64,000 nucleotides of DNA from F1-60-MAGs027 sp044344715 (lineage in GTDB: Bacteria; Actinomycetota; Acidimicrobiia; Acidimicrobiales; Ilumatobacteraceae). Shown here piece by piece: positions 16,528 through 24,583 of the stretch. The translations under genes and the position numbers were made by a program. Within the stretch, counting starts at the first letter, position 1, and every line of letters begins with the position of its first letter. The notes beneath the pieces are model-generated. The model did not search any database. It was not told the DNA's origin and was given only the letters and a program-made list of their open reading frames with translations. The stretch spans positions 1 through 64,000 of the forward strand of contig JBIJCI010000001.1 of assembly GCA_044344715.1 (NCBI GenBank), written 5' to 3'.

Positions 16528-17371
16528 GCGACGAGGTGTCCCATCGACGCCCGCCCATCGCCATGATCTCCCCGTAGAAGTCGTTGACGATCGACGCGAC
16601 CGGCAACTCGACGCCGAGTCGGCGAGCCTCCTCGAGGCAGATCGCAAGGTCCTTGCGCATCCACTCGACGGCGAATCCGAAGTCGAACTCGTTGCGCACC
16701 ATCGTCTTCGAACGGTTCGACATCTGCCACGAACCTGCGGCACCCTGCGAGATGACCTCCACCAACTCGTCGGGGTTGAGTCCCGCGGCGAGCGCCAACG
16801 TGAGACCCTCGCTCAAACCCTGCACCACCCCGGCGATGCAGATCTGGTTGACCATCTTCGCGAGTTGACCGGAGCCTGCATTGCCGAGTCGCCTGCAGAC
16901 CTTGGCATACCCCATGAGCACCGGGTACGCGCGGTCGAACACCTCCTGATCGTCGGCGCCGCACATCACCGAGAGCTGTCCATTCTCGGCACCGGCTTGT
17001 CCGCCCGACACCGGTGCGTCAACGAACCCGACACCCCGCTTGGCACACTGACCCGCCAGCTCGCGTGCCAATGTCGCCGATGCAGTGGTGTGATCGACGA
17101 GGATGCCGCCGGTCGACAGTCCGGCGAGCACGCCGTCATCGCCGAGCACCACCGAGCGGACGTCGTCGTCGTTGCCCACGCACACCATGACCATGTCGGC
17201 GTCGGCGGCGGCTTCGCGGGGGGTTGCCGCGGCCCCACCTCCGTGTGCCTGTACCCACTCGGCGGCCCGGGCGGCGGTGCGGTTGTAGACGGTGACCTCG
17301 TGGCCCTTCGCTGCGAGATGCCGCGCCATCGGGCCACCCATCACCCCCAGACCGACGAAGCCGATCCTCAT
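16484..17371 (-). CDS. 3-hydroxyisobutyrate-dehydrogenase-family oxidoreductase
   Basis: A 295-residue beta-hydroxyacid dehydrogenase. It shows the N-terminal GFVGLGVMGGPMARHL cofactor loop, the substrate-binding DAPVSGGQAGAENG, and the catalytic Lys in GSGQLAKMVNQ. An Arg-ending first beta-alpha-beta (YNRT) suggests NADP(H). Family members oxidise 3-hydroxyisobutyrate, tartronate semialdehyde or related acids; which one is unclear. The start overlaps the upstream SDR stop (ATGA at 17368-17371). Confidence 0.87.
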   Translation of the reverse strand: MRIGFVGLGVMGGPMARHLAAKGHEVTVYNRTAARAAEWVQAHGGGAAATPREAAADADMVMVCVGNDDDVRSVVLGDDGVLAGLSTGGILVDHTTASATLARELAGQCAKRGVGFVDAPVSGGQAGAENGQLSVMCGADDQEVFDRAYPVLMGYAKVCRRLGNAGSGQLAKMVNQICIAGVVQGLSEGLTLALAAGLNPDELVEVISQGAAGSWQMSNRSKTMVRNEFDFGFAVEWMRKDLAICLEEARRLGVELPVASIVNDFYGEIMAMGGRRWDTSSLIARLRAPGDRPRG

Positions 17372-18168
17372 CGGAACGCCGGACCTTCTGGCGTGACGTA
17401 GGCCGAGGTGATGCCGCCGTCGATGACGAGGCTCTGACCCGTCATCCAGCTGCTCTCGTTCGACGCAAGGAAGAGTGCACCGTTGACGATTTCGTGCGGC
17501 TCGCCGAACCGCCCCATCGGGATGTGCACCAGACGACGCTCACGCTTGGCATCGTCGCTCAGGAACTTTGCCAGCAGCGGCGTCATCACCGGGCCGGGGC
17601 ACAATGCATTGGCCCGCAACCCACGCCGGGCGTAGATCGCCGCGGTTTCCCGTGTGAATGCGAGCACCGCACCCTTCGACGCCGTGTAGGCGACCTGCGG
17701 TGTCGCCGCACCGAGGTGCGCCACGAAGGATGCGACGTTGACGATCGACGACGACTCCCGGCACCGGCCCGCGGATTCGAGCAGGTGCGGAATCGCGTGC
17801 CGACAGGCGAACATCACGCCCTTCACGTTGATGTCGATCGTCCGGTTGATCACGTCGTCGGGCGTGTTCTCCGGGTCGTCGTCGGCTGCCAGCATCACCC
17901 CGGCGTTGTTGTACAACACGTGCAAGTCGCCGAAGGTACCGACGGCGAAGTCGATGGCCCCGCGAACCGAGGCGTCGTCGCTCACATCGCACCGGACCGC
18001 GGCGGCGGTCCCGCCGGATCGGGCGATCGATTGCAGCGTCTCCGTGGCGTCGTCGACGTCGGCGATCACCACCCGTGCCCCTTCGGCGGCGAATCGTTCG
18101 GCCCCCACACGACCCAGGCCGCTCGCGGCACCGGTGATGAGGGCTACTTTTCCGGCTAGGCGTGGCAT
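17368..18168 (-). CDS. Short-chain dehydrogenase/reductase
   Basis: A 266-residue SDR of classical type: TGAASGLG loop, ADVDD acidic residue after strand 2 (NAD preference), NNAG, and YTASKGAV with Tyr and Lys. The C-terminal MTGQSLVIDGG is the standard SDR ending. It lies between the glutamine-synthetase-like gene (17-base gap) and the hydroxyacid dehydrogenase (4-base overlap), so these three probably form one transcript. Substrate unknown. Confidence 0.87.
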   Translation of the reverse strand: MPRLAGKVALITGAASGLGRVGAERFAAEGARVVIADVDDATETLQSIARSGGTAAAVRCDVSDDASVRGAIDFAVGTFGDLHVLYNNAGVMLAADDDPENTPDDVINRTIDINVKGVMFACRHAIPHLLESAGRCRESSSIVNVASFVAHLGAATPQVAYTASKGAVLAFTRETAAIYARRGLRANALCPGPVMTPLLAKFLSDDAKRERRLVHIPMGRFGEPHEIVNGALFLASNESSWMTGQSLVIDGGITSAYVTPEGPAFR

Positions 18169-18185
18169 GGTTCGGACGGCTTGGT

Positions 18186-19610
18186 TCAGGCTCGCTCAAA
18201 GTAGCGCAGGCGTTCCCAATCGGTGACCGTCTGGTTGAAGGTCGACCATTCATGCCTGGCCATGTTGAGCAGGTGGTGGTGCACGTCATCGCCGAAGCAC
18301 TCGCGGGCGATGGCGCTGCGTTCCCACAGGTCGGCTGCCTCGGCCAACGATGTCGCGATACGGGGCAGGTTGCCGGCTTCGTACCCGTTGCCGGCGTACG
18401 GTTCGCCCAGTTCGAGGCCGTGGCGGATTCCGTAGAGCCCCGCGGCAATGGTTCCGGCAAAGGCGAGGTACGAGTTGGCATCCGCACCGGGGATCCGGCA
18501 CTCCACCCGTGTCGAAGATCCGTGTCCCACCACGCGGTACCCGAGCGTGCGATTGTCGACTCCCCATGCCACGGCGGTCGGCGCCCACGATCCGGGTTGG
18601 AAGCGTTTGTAACTGTTCACCGTCGGCCCCCAGAGGATGCCGAAGTCCCGCGCAGCAGCCAACTGTCCGGCGAGGTACATGCGGAAGTGCGCGGTGAGCT
18701 GCGGGTCCTCGTTGCCGTGGGAATGTCCGGCGTCGAATGCCGAGCCGCGAATCGACCCCTCGCCGAGGTGCCAGAGGCTCGAGTGCACGTGGCACGACGA
18801 CCCCGTTTCCGCGAAGTCGTACTTGGCCATGAAGGTCACGCTCCGGCCGAGGGCGGCCGCGATTTCCTTGGCGGCGGTCTTGTAGACGACGTTGCAATCG
18901 GCCATGTCGACGGCGCGGGCGTACGCGAGGTTGAGTTCGTGCTGCCCACGACCGGCCTCACCCTTGGAGAACTCGACGGGAATTCCCGCAGCTTCGAGAC
19001 CGCGGCGAATCTCGCCGAGGACGTACTCGTCACGGGTCGTCTGGACGATCTGGTAGTCCTCCATGAACGGCGAGTGCGGCATCGGCTCGCGGTACCCGCG
19101 GGAGTGGAGCCGCTCGTAGGAATCGCGGAACAGGTAGAACTCGATCTCGCTACCGATCATCGGCTCGAGGTTCATCCGCCGCGCCGCCGCAACCTGATCG
19201 CGCAGCACCTGCCGCGGCGCAACACCGATGGGCTCACCGGTCGACACCGAGAACACGTCGCAGAGCACGAGTGCGGTCCTCGGCACCCACGGCGTGACGA
19301 AGATCGTGCCGAAGTCGGCGCGGGCCAGCATGTCGCCGTACCCGAGGTCGTACGACGCGAACTCGTAGCCGGGTACGGCCACATCGTCGAAGTCGGTGGC
19401 GATGAGGTAGTCGCAATTCTCCGTGCCGTGCTCGGCCACGTGGTCGAGGAAGTACCGGCCGGTGGTTCGCTTACCAACGAGCCGACCCTGGAGATCGGGG
19501 AATGCCATCACTACGGTGTCGATTGCACCACGCTCGATCAACCCGACGAGCTCGTCGAATGACGGACGCTTCGTGCCCCCAGCCGAGTAACCGGACGAGG
19601 AGGCGGCCAC
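18186..19610 (-). CDS. Glutamine-synthetase-family ligase (gamma-glutamylamine synthetase-like)
   Basis: A 474-residue member of the glutamine synthetase superfamily. Visible active-site blocks are GSEIEFYLF, KGEAGRGQHELN, GSSCHVHSSLW, NSYKRF, and NRTLGYRV followed by ECRIPGADANSYL. It lacks the adenylylation-site region of GlnA and looks like GlnA3/PuuA-type enzymes that glutamylate polyamines or ethanolamine rather than ammonia. Assignment to a particular amine is inference. It directly follows carD (6-base gap) and precedes an SDR and a hydroxyacid dehydrogenase, facing an aminotransferase unit. Confidence 0.82.
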   Translation of the reverse strand: MAASSSGYSAGGTKRPSFDELVGLIERGAIDTVVMAFPDLQGRLVGKRTTGRYFLDHVAEHGTENCDYLIATDFDDVAVPGYEFASYDLGYGDMLARADFGTIFVTPWVPRTALVLCDVFSVSTGEPIGVAPRQVLRDQVAAARRMNLEPMIGSEIEFYLFRDSYERLHSRGYREPMPHSPFMEDYQIVQTTRDEYVLGEIRRGLEAAGIPVEFSKGEAGRGQHELNLAYARAVDMADCNVVYKTAAKEIAAALGRSVTFMAKYDFAETGSSCHVHSSLWHLGEGSIRGSAFDAGHSHGNEDPQLTAHFRMYLAGQLAAARDFGILWGPTVNSYKRFQPGSWAPTAVAWGVDNRTLGYRVVGHGSSTRVECRIPGADANSYLAFAGTIAAGLYGIRHGLELGEPYAGNGYEAGNLPRIATSLAEAADLWERSAIARECFGDDVHHHLLNMARHEWSTFNQTVTDWERLRYFERA

Positions 19611-19616
19611 GGCGGC

Positions 19617-20252
19617 CTACTTCTTCTTGCTCGTCGCCTTGGGCTTGGCCGGCTTCTTCTTCGCGTCCTTCGCCGGCTCCGCCTTGCGCTTTCCGCCGGT
19701 CGAGGCTCGCCCGAGCTCCTGCAACTGCGACTTCCCGCCGGCACTCAACACGCCCTTCTCGAGTGCCTCGTCGAGGAATCGTGTCGCCTCCTCGGTGGAG
19801 CAACGCTTCGACGGGGCGATCTCCGAGATGAGGTTCAGGCGCGCCCGCTCGTACATCGTCTTCTCGGCGGCCGAGAGTTGGTTTTCGCGGTCCCGCGCCG
19901 CCAGGTTGCGCACGACCTCGGCGACTTGGTACACGTCGCCGCTCTTCAACTTCTCCTGGTGGTTCTTGAATCGGCGCGACCAGTTCGCGGGCACGCGGGG
20001 GTCGGGCTTGGAGAGCACGTCGACGAGGTCCTGCAGTTCGCTCTTCGATACCGGGGGTCGGATACCGAGGTCGTACACCTTCGCCACCGGGACCGACAGT
20101 GTCATGCCCTTACCGGTGGCATCGGTCATCACCGTCTCGAGGATCAGGTAGTCCTGCACCACGTCGAAGGCACGCATCCGTTTGATGGACTTGACGGTGC
20201 ACGCCCCGTGTTGCGGGTAGATGACGGTGTCGTCCTTCTTGAACTTCTTCAC
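19617..20252 (-). CDS. carD: CarD-family RNA polymerase-binding regulator
   Basis: A 211-residue regulator that binds the RNA polymerase beta subunit and stabilises open complexes. The N-terminal Tudor-like domain is clear (FKKDDTVIYPQHGACTVKSI, LSVPVAKV), followed by the helical DNA-binding domain (NWSRRFKNHQEKLKSGD, RDRENQLSAAEKTMYE) and a tail of about 40 residues rich in Lys, Ala and Pro ending TSKKK. The basic tail is longer than in mycobacterial CarD. A tRNA-Arg gene lies 104 bases upstream on the same strand. In many actinobacteria carD is followed by isoprenoid genes; here it is followed by a glutamine-synthetase-like gene. Confidence 0.92.
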   Translation of the reverse strand: MKKFKKDDTVIYPQHGACTVKSIKRMRAFDVVQDYLILETVMTDATGKGMTLSVPVAKVYDLGIRPPVSKSELQDLVDVLSKPDPRVPANWSRRFKNHQEKLKSGDVYQVAEVVRNLAARDRENQLSAAEKTMYERARLNLISEIAPSKRCSTEEATRFLDEALEKGVLSAGGKSQLQELGRASTGGKRKAEPAKDAKKKPAKPKATSKKK

Positions 20253-20356
20253 GGGTGGCTTTCCTCCGAACGGTCGTTTCAGGCTAAGGCGCGGTTACGC
20301 ACGCGTCGGGTCGAGTGGTGGCCAGGCGCGCGGTGGCCCGGGCAACGTTGCGCTCG

Positions 20357-20430
<74 letters not shown>

Positions 20431-20604
20431 TATGGGGGCAGGTCGGGAAACCCGAACGACCCCTCTTTACGGTAGGGACCCACGGGCACCCGACGGGAAA
20501 GATAACGGTTTGATGACAGTTCCGGCCCAAAGGTCACCGACCTGTAACCGCCCTCGTGCACCTGTGCAGGGACGGTTCCCCTAGACCTATAGGGACCCCT
20601 CACA

Positions 20605-20624
20605 GGGCGGCCATCGGGTCGCCC
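20605..20624 (+). other. Leader hairpin upstream of rhodopsin
   Basis: GGGCGGCC and GGTCGCCC form an 8-bp stem (one G-U in RNA) with an ATCG loop, ending about 12 bases before the AAAAAGGA ribosome-binding site (20635-20642) of the rhodopsin gene. It may stabilise the transcript or modulate translation. A TATAG-like -10 candidate lies at about 20587-20592; the rest of the 222-base gap after the tRNA shows no gene. Confidence 0.4.
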
Positions 20625-20652
20625 GGGATCACCAAAAAGGAAACAACTACCA

Positions 20653-21420
20653 ATGGACAAAGTGGACTGGATAGCAGCGCTATCCAACAGCCAATACGAG
20701 CTGATTTACAACGGATTCTCCTTCGCGGTTGCCGCGATGGGCATCGGATTCGTGTACTTCCTCGTCTCACGTAACCGAGTAGCACCCCAGTACCGCAGCG
20801 CCGTCACCATGTCGGCGATGATCTGCGGTATCGCGGCCTACCACTACTGGCGCATCTTCGGTCAGTTCGCTGACGGCGGCACCTGGAACGAGGGCTACCG
20901 CTACGCGGACTGGCTCCTCACGGTGCCGTTGCTCGTCGCCGAGCTCGTCGTCGTGTCGGGCCTCTCCAAGGAGGCGGCAAAGAAGGTGACCCCGCGACTC
21001 GTCGTGGCGGCCCTCCTGATGATCGCCACCGGTTACCCCGGCGAGACCGCCGATGCCGGCAGCAGCACTCGCACGGTCTGGGGCATCATCTCGAGCATCT
21101 TCATGCTCTACGTGCTCTACGAATTGTTCGCCGGTGAGGTGGGCAAGGCCCTCAAGTCGCAGAGCGGAGAAGTGGGAAGCAAGTTGAACAACGTTCGCTA
21201 CCTGCTCCTCTTCACCTGGGGCGTGTACCCGATCGCTTACATCCTCGGCGACTCGACCAGCTGGCTCTCCGAGACCCTCGGCCTGAGCGGCAGCGAGGCG
21301 TCGACCGCAATCCAGTTCGGCTACACGATCGCCGACGTGTTGGCCAAGCCTGGTTACGGCTTGATCATCCTGGGTATCGCGATCGCACGCTCGAACGCAG
21401 AGGGTTACCGGGCCGCCTAA
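20653..21420 (+). CDS. Proton-pumping microbial rhodopsin, green-tuned
   Basis: A 255-residue seven-helix retinal protein. Helix C reads YRYADWLLTVPLLVAE with Arg83, proton-acceptor Asp86, Thr90 and proton-donor Glu97, i.e. the DTE motif of outward proton pumps. Leu94 occupies the proteorhodopsin position-105 equivalent and predicts green absorption. His64 pairs with the acceptor as in proteorhodopsins. Helix G carries Asp228 and the retinal Lys232 in IADVLAKPGYG. A strong AAGGA site precedes the ATG. No retinal or carotenoid synthesis genes are in the window. It may belong to the actinobacterial/acidimicrobial clade; phylogeny would decide. Monocistronic, ended by a strong terminator. Confidence 0.96.
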   Translation: MDKVDWIAALSNSQYELIYNGFSFAVAAMGIGFVYFLVSRNRVAPQYRSAVTMSAMICGIAAYHYWRIFGQFADGGTWNEGYRYADWLLTVPLLVAELVVVSGLSKEAAKKVTPRLVVAALLMIATGYPGETADAGSSTRTVWGIISSIFMLYVLYELFAGEVGKALKSQSGEVGSKLNNVRYLLLFTWGVYPIAYILGDSTSWLSETLGLSGSEASTAIQFGYTIADVLAKPGYGLIILGIAIARSNAEGYRAA

Positions 21421-21455
21421 GGCTCCCGCGCTCTCCCACCCTGCGGGGTGGAACG

Positions 21456-21485
21456 AAAGGCCCCGGTCGAAAGGCCGGGGCCTTT
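21456..21485. terminator. Strong bidirectional terminator
   Basis: AAAGGCCCCGG (21456-21466) and CCGGGGCCTTT (21475-21485) form an 11-bp perfect stem with an 8-base loop. T-rich ends occur on both strands, suiting its place between the convergent rhodopsin and cinA genes. Confidence 0.9.
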
Positions 21486-21500
21486 CTCATGCGTTCGAAC

Positions 21501-22745
21501 CTATGCCGGCCGTCGCAGGAGCTGCTGGCGGAGATAGTTGAGCGACGAGATCACCGAGAGTTCGCGCATCATCCGTCGCTCACCGGGCATCATGGCGGTG
21601 GTGGACACCACCTCGCCACCGGGAAGTGCAACTGCCATGCACAACGTTCCGACCTTCTGGCCGTCCTGCTCGGCGGGTCCGGCCACACCGGTGAGGGCGA
21701 GACCGACGTCGGCACCCACCACCCGACGGACCGACGCAGCCATCGTGCGGGCGGTGGTTTCGTTGACCACCGGTCCCCGTACGACATCCAGCACGTCGAA
21801 CTTCACGTCGCTCGAATAGGCGACCACGCCGCCGCGCACGACGTCGCTCGAGCCGGGCGTTGCGGTGAGACGACCCGCCACGAGCCCACCCGTGACGCTC
21901 TCGGCGATGCCGATGGTGAGCCCCCGCGCGCGCAGCAGGTCGAGTACGACGGATTCCATCGTGTCGTCGTCGACCCCGAACACCACGTCGCCGACGTGCT
22001 CGCGGACCCGAGCCTCCCACACGTCGAGCAGCGATGTCACCTCCGCCGCCGAGGCAGCCTTGGCGGTGAGTCGCACCTTGATTCCTTCCCAACCGCTGGC
22101 GAGGAAGGCGAGCGTGGGATTCCCCACCCGGTCCAGCTCGTCGATCAAGCCCTGCAGCCGCTCGTTGAGGCCGCTCTCACTGTCGCCCCAGGTGCGCAGC
22201 ACGCGGGACGCGATCGCGGTGCGTTCACCGGATCGCGCCAGGAGGTCGGGCAGGACGGCACGTTCGAACATCTCGTACAACTCCCACGGCACACCCGGAA
22301 CCGCGTACATCACCTTGTTGCCGACCGGACAGACGAGCCCCGGCGCGGTTCCGCGCGTCTGTTCAATGACCGAAGCACCCCGGGGCACCATCGCCTGTCG
22401 CAGGTTGTTGTCGCTCATCCGCCGACCACGGCTGGCGAACATTCGGGCGATGCGATCGGCAACTACGTCGTCCAACTCGAGCGTGGTCCCCATCACCTCG
22501 GCCAGTGCCTCGCGGGTGATGTCGTCGTGCGTCGGACCGAGGCCCCCGCAGACGATCACGGCATCGGCATCGTTGAGCGCGGTCCGGAAGGATTGCACGA
22601 TCCGCCCGAGGTTGTCGCCGACCTTGATCTGCAGGCACGAGTCGATTCCTGCGGCAGCCAGCTGCTCGCCCAGCCAGGACGAGTTGGTATCCACGATCTG
22701 ACCGAGCAGGAGTTCGGTACCGACCGCCACCACGTCACACCGCAC
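21501..22745 (-). CDS. cinA: CinA: nicotinamide-nucleotide amidase / damage-inducible protein
   Basis: A 414-residue two-domain protein. The N-terminal MoCF-like domain (CDVVAVGTELLLGQIVDTN, CGGLGPTHDDITREA) acts as an ADP-ribose pyrophosphatase in studied homologs. The C-terminal PncC domain (GIAESVTGGLVAGRLTATPG, ALTGVAGP) deamidates nicotinamide mononucleotide for NAD salvage. GTG at 22745 gives an 11-base overlap with pgsA; starts at 22754 or 22775 are also possible. It closes the ftsK-rimO-pgsA-cinA gene string. Confidence 0.92.
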   Translation of the reverse strand: MRCDVVAVGTELLLGQIVDTNSSWLGEQLAAAGIDSCLQIKVGDNLGRIVQSFRTALNDADAVIVCGGLGPTHDDITREALAEVMGTTLELDDVVADRIARMFASRGRRMSDNNLRQAMVPRGASVIEQTRGTAPGLVCPVGNKVMYAVPGVPWELYEMFERAVLPDLLARSGERTAIASRVLRTWGDSESGLNERLQGLIDELDRVGNPTLAFLASGWEGIKVRLTAKAASAAEVTSLLDVWEARVREHVGDVVFGVDDDTMESVVLDLLRARGLTIGIAESVTGGLVAGRLTATPGSSDVVRGGVVAYSSDVKFDVLDVVRGPVVNETTARTMAASVRRVVGADVGLALTGVAGPAEQDGQKVGTLCMAVALPGGEVVSTTAMMPGERRMMRELSVISSLNYLRQQLLRRPA

Positions 22746-23295
22746 CGGTCGCACCTCCCCGTGGGGCGATCGCACGCCAGGCGTACTGGGCGCCGGAGAG
22801 GAGCGTGAGCCCCACCGCCGACCAGAGCAACGTCAACCACAGCCAGCGCTCGTCGAAGGTGAGGGGCATCAGCGCACCGGCCACCGCAAGCTGCTGGCTG
22901 AGCGTCTTCACCTTGGCGGTACGACTCGCCGGCATGGACACGCCCTTGGCGCCGACGACCACCCGGTAGACGCTGACGACCACCTCGCGCACCGCGATGA
23001 TGATCACCGGCAACAGCCAGAAAACACCGCGCGACACCAGCGTGAACATCGCACCGAGGACGAGTACCTTGTCAGCGAGCGGGTCGAGGAATGCCCCGCT
23101 GCGCGTGATCCCGTGGCGACGGGCCAGGTAGCCGTCGAATCCGTCGCTCACACAGAGCAGGAACCACATCCCGAGCGCCACCCACGACCCACCGGGCTCG
23201 ACCGGGATCATCGCGAAGAGCAAGGGGGACACGAGGATCCGTCCGACCGTCACGGCGTTGGCCCAGGTGATGAGGGCGTTCGGGTCAACCGGCAT
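22735..23295 (-). CDS. pgsA: CDP-diacylglycerol-glycerol-3-phosphate 3-phosphatidyltransferase
   Basis: A 186-residue membrane enzyme making phosphatidylglycerol phosphate. The CDP-alcohol phosphatidyltransferase signature is DGFDGYLARR then GAFLDPLADK, with the conserved Asp, Gly, Ala and Arg in place, and four to five membrane helices follow. ATG at 23295 is chosen because it overlaps rimO by 11 bases and starts the usual short N-terminus before the first helix. Confidence 0.92.
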   Translation of the reverse strand: MPVDPNALITWANAVTVGRILVSPLLFAMIPVEPGGSWVALGMWFLLCVSDGFDGYLARRHGITRSGAFLDPLADKVLVLGAMFTLVSRGVFWLLPVIIIAVREVVVSVYRVVVGAKGVSMPASRTAKVKTLSQQLAVAGALMPLTFDERWLWLTLLWSAVGLTLLSGAQYAWRAIAPRGGATGAV

Positions 23296-24562
23296 GTTCC
23301 GCCCCCAGCGCCACCAGGTCCGGACCTTGCGCATCGACGATACGCACGTCAACGAAGCTCCCAACCTCGTGCGACGTCGGTATGCGGATGACGCCGTCGA
23401 TCTGCGGCGCCTCGCGATGACTGCGCCCGACGCCGGGCTCGTCGACCAACACCTCGACGACGGTGTCGATCAGTTCGTCGCGCTTGGCGGCCGTGATCGC
23501 ATCCTGTTCGGCGCGCAGTTCGGCGATGCGCTCGCGCATCAGTGCTGCGGGTACCTGGTCGGGGAGACCGACGGCGTACGTTCCCTCCTCCGGGCTGTAC
23601 TCGAAGAAACCGCACCAGTCGAGCGACGCATCCCGCACGAACGACAACAGCCGGTCGTGATCCTCCTCGGTTTCGCCCGGGTAGCCGACGATGAAGTTGC
23701 TCCGGAAGGCCGCCCGCGGATCGAGCGCCCGGATGTCGGCGATGCGAGCCGAGAAGCGGTCTCCGTCACCCCAGCGGCGCATGCGGCGCAGGTGGGGTTT
23801 GGATACGTGCTGCAGGGAGAGGTCGAAGTACGGCACGCCGGTGGCGATCATGGCGTGGATCAATTCGTCACTGAGGTCGCTCGGATAGAGATAAAGGAGT
23901 CGCGTGCGTGGCACCTTTTCCGCGACACGACGCACCAATTCGACGATCGAACCGGCACCGAGTTCCTCGGGGCGATCCTTGCCGTAGCTGGCGAGATCCT
24001 GTGCGACGAGCACGATCTCCTTGGCCCGGAGTTCGTCAACCTCACGGAGGATGTCCGCGACGTCGCGGCTGCGCTGCGGTCCGCGGAACGACGGGATGGC
24101 ACAGAACCCGCAGGTACGGTCGCAGCCCTCGGCGATCTTGACGTATGCCCAGGGCGTGCGGGAGGCGGGCCGGGGCAGGTTGAGGAGATCGAACGACGGC
24201 ACCCGCTCGGCGGCGACCGTGAGCGACGGCTTCCTTCCGAGTTGGATCGGCACACCGAATCCGGCGATCTGGTCGGCTTCGGGGAGGTTGGCCCGCAGTT
24301 CGTCGCCGTACCGCTCGGCCATGCAACCCGTTACCACCAGGCGCGCACCGGGCTTCCGCCGTTCGCTGAGCGCGAGGATCGTGTCGACACTCTCCTTGCG
24401 CGCCTCCTCGATGAAGGCACAGGTGTTGACGACCACCACATCGGCGAGAGATTCGTCGTCGGTGGGAGTGAGCCCCTCCGCGAGCAGCGTGCCGACGAGT
24501 TTCTCGGAGTCGACCTCGTTCTTCGGACAGCCCAGCGTCTCGATGTAGAAGCGCGACGCCAC
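23285..24562 (-). CDS. rimO: Ribosomal protein uS12 methylthiotransferase RimO
   Basis: Radical-SAM methylthiotransferase that modifies an Asp of ribosomal protein S12. The 425-residue product has the N-terminal UPF0004 domain starting ETLGCPKNEVDSE (TLGCPKN distinguishes RimO from MiaB), further cluster cysteines in NTCAFIEEA and GCMAERYG, the radical-SAM CDRTCGFC, and a C-terminal TRAM domain. It lies between an SMP-30 gene (21-base gap) and pgsA (overlap). Confidence 0.94.
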   Translation of the reverse strand: MASRFYIETLGCPKNEVDSEKLVGTLLAEGLTPTDDESLADVVVVNTCAFIEEARKESVDTILALSERRKPGARLVVTGCMAERYGDELRANLPEADQIAGFGVPIQLGRKPSLTVAAERVPSFDLLNLPRPASRTPWAYVKIAEGCDRTCGFCAIPSFRGPQRSRDVADILREVDELRAKEIVLVAQDLASYGKDRPEELGAGSIVELVRRVAEKVPRTRLLYLYPSDLSDELIHAMIATGVPYFDLSLQHVSKPHLRRMRRWGDGDRFSARIADIRALDPRAAFRSNFIVGYPGETEEDHDRLLSFVRDASLDWCGFFEYSPEEGTYAVGLPDQVPAALMRERIAELRAEQDAITAAKRDELIDTVVEVLVDEPGVGRSHREAPQIDGVIRIPTSHEVGSFVDVRIVDAQGPDLVALGAEHAG

Positions 24563-24583
24563 GCGTTCAGGCTACGAGAACGT

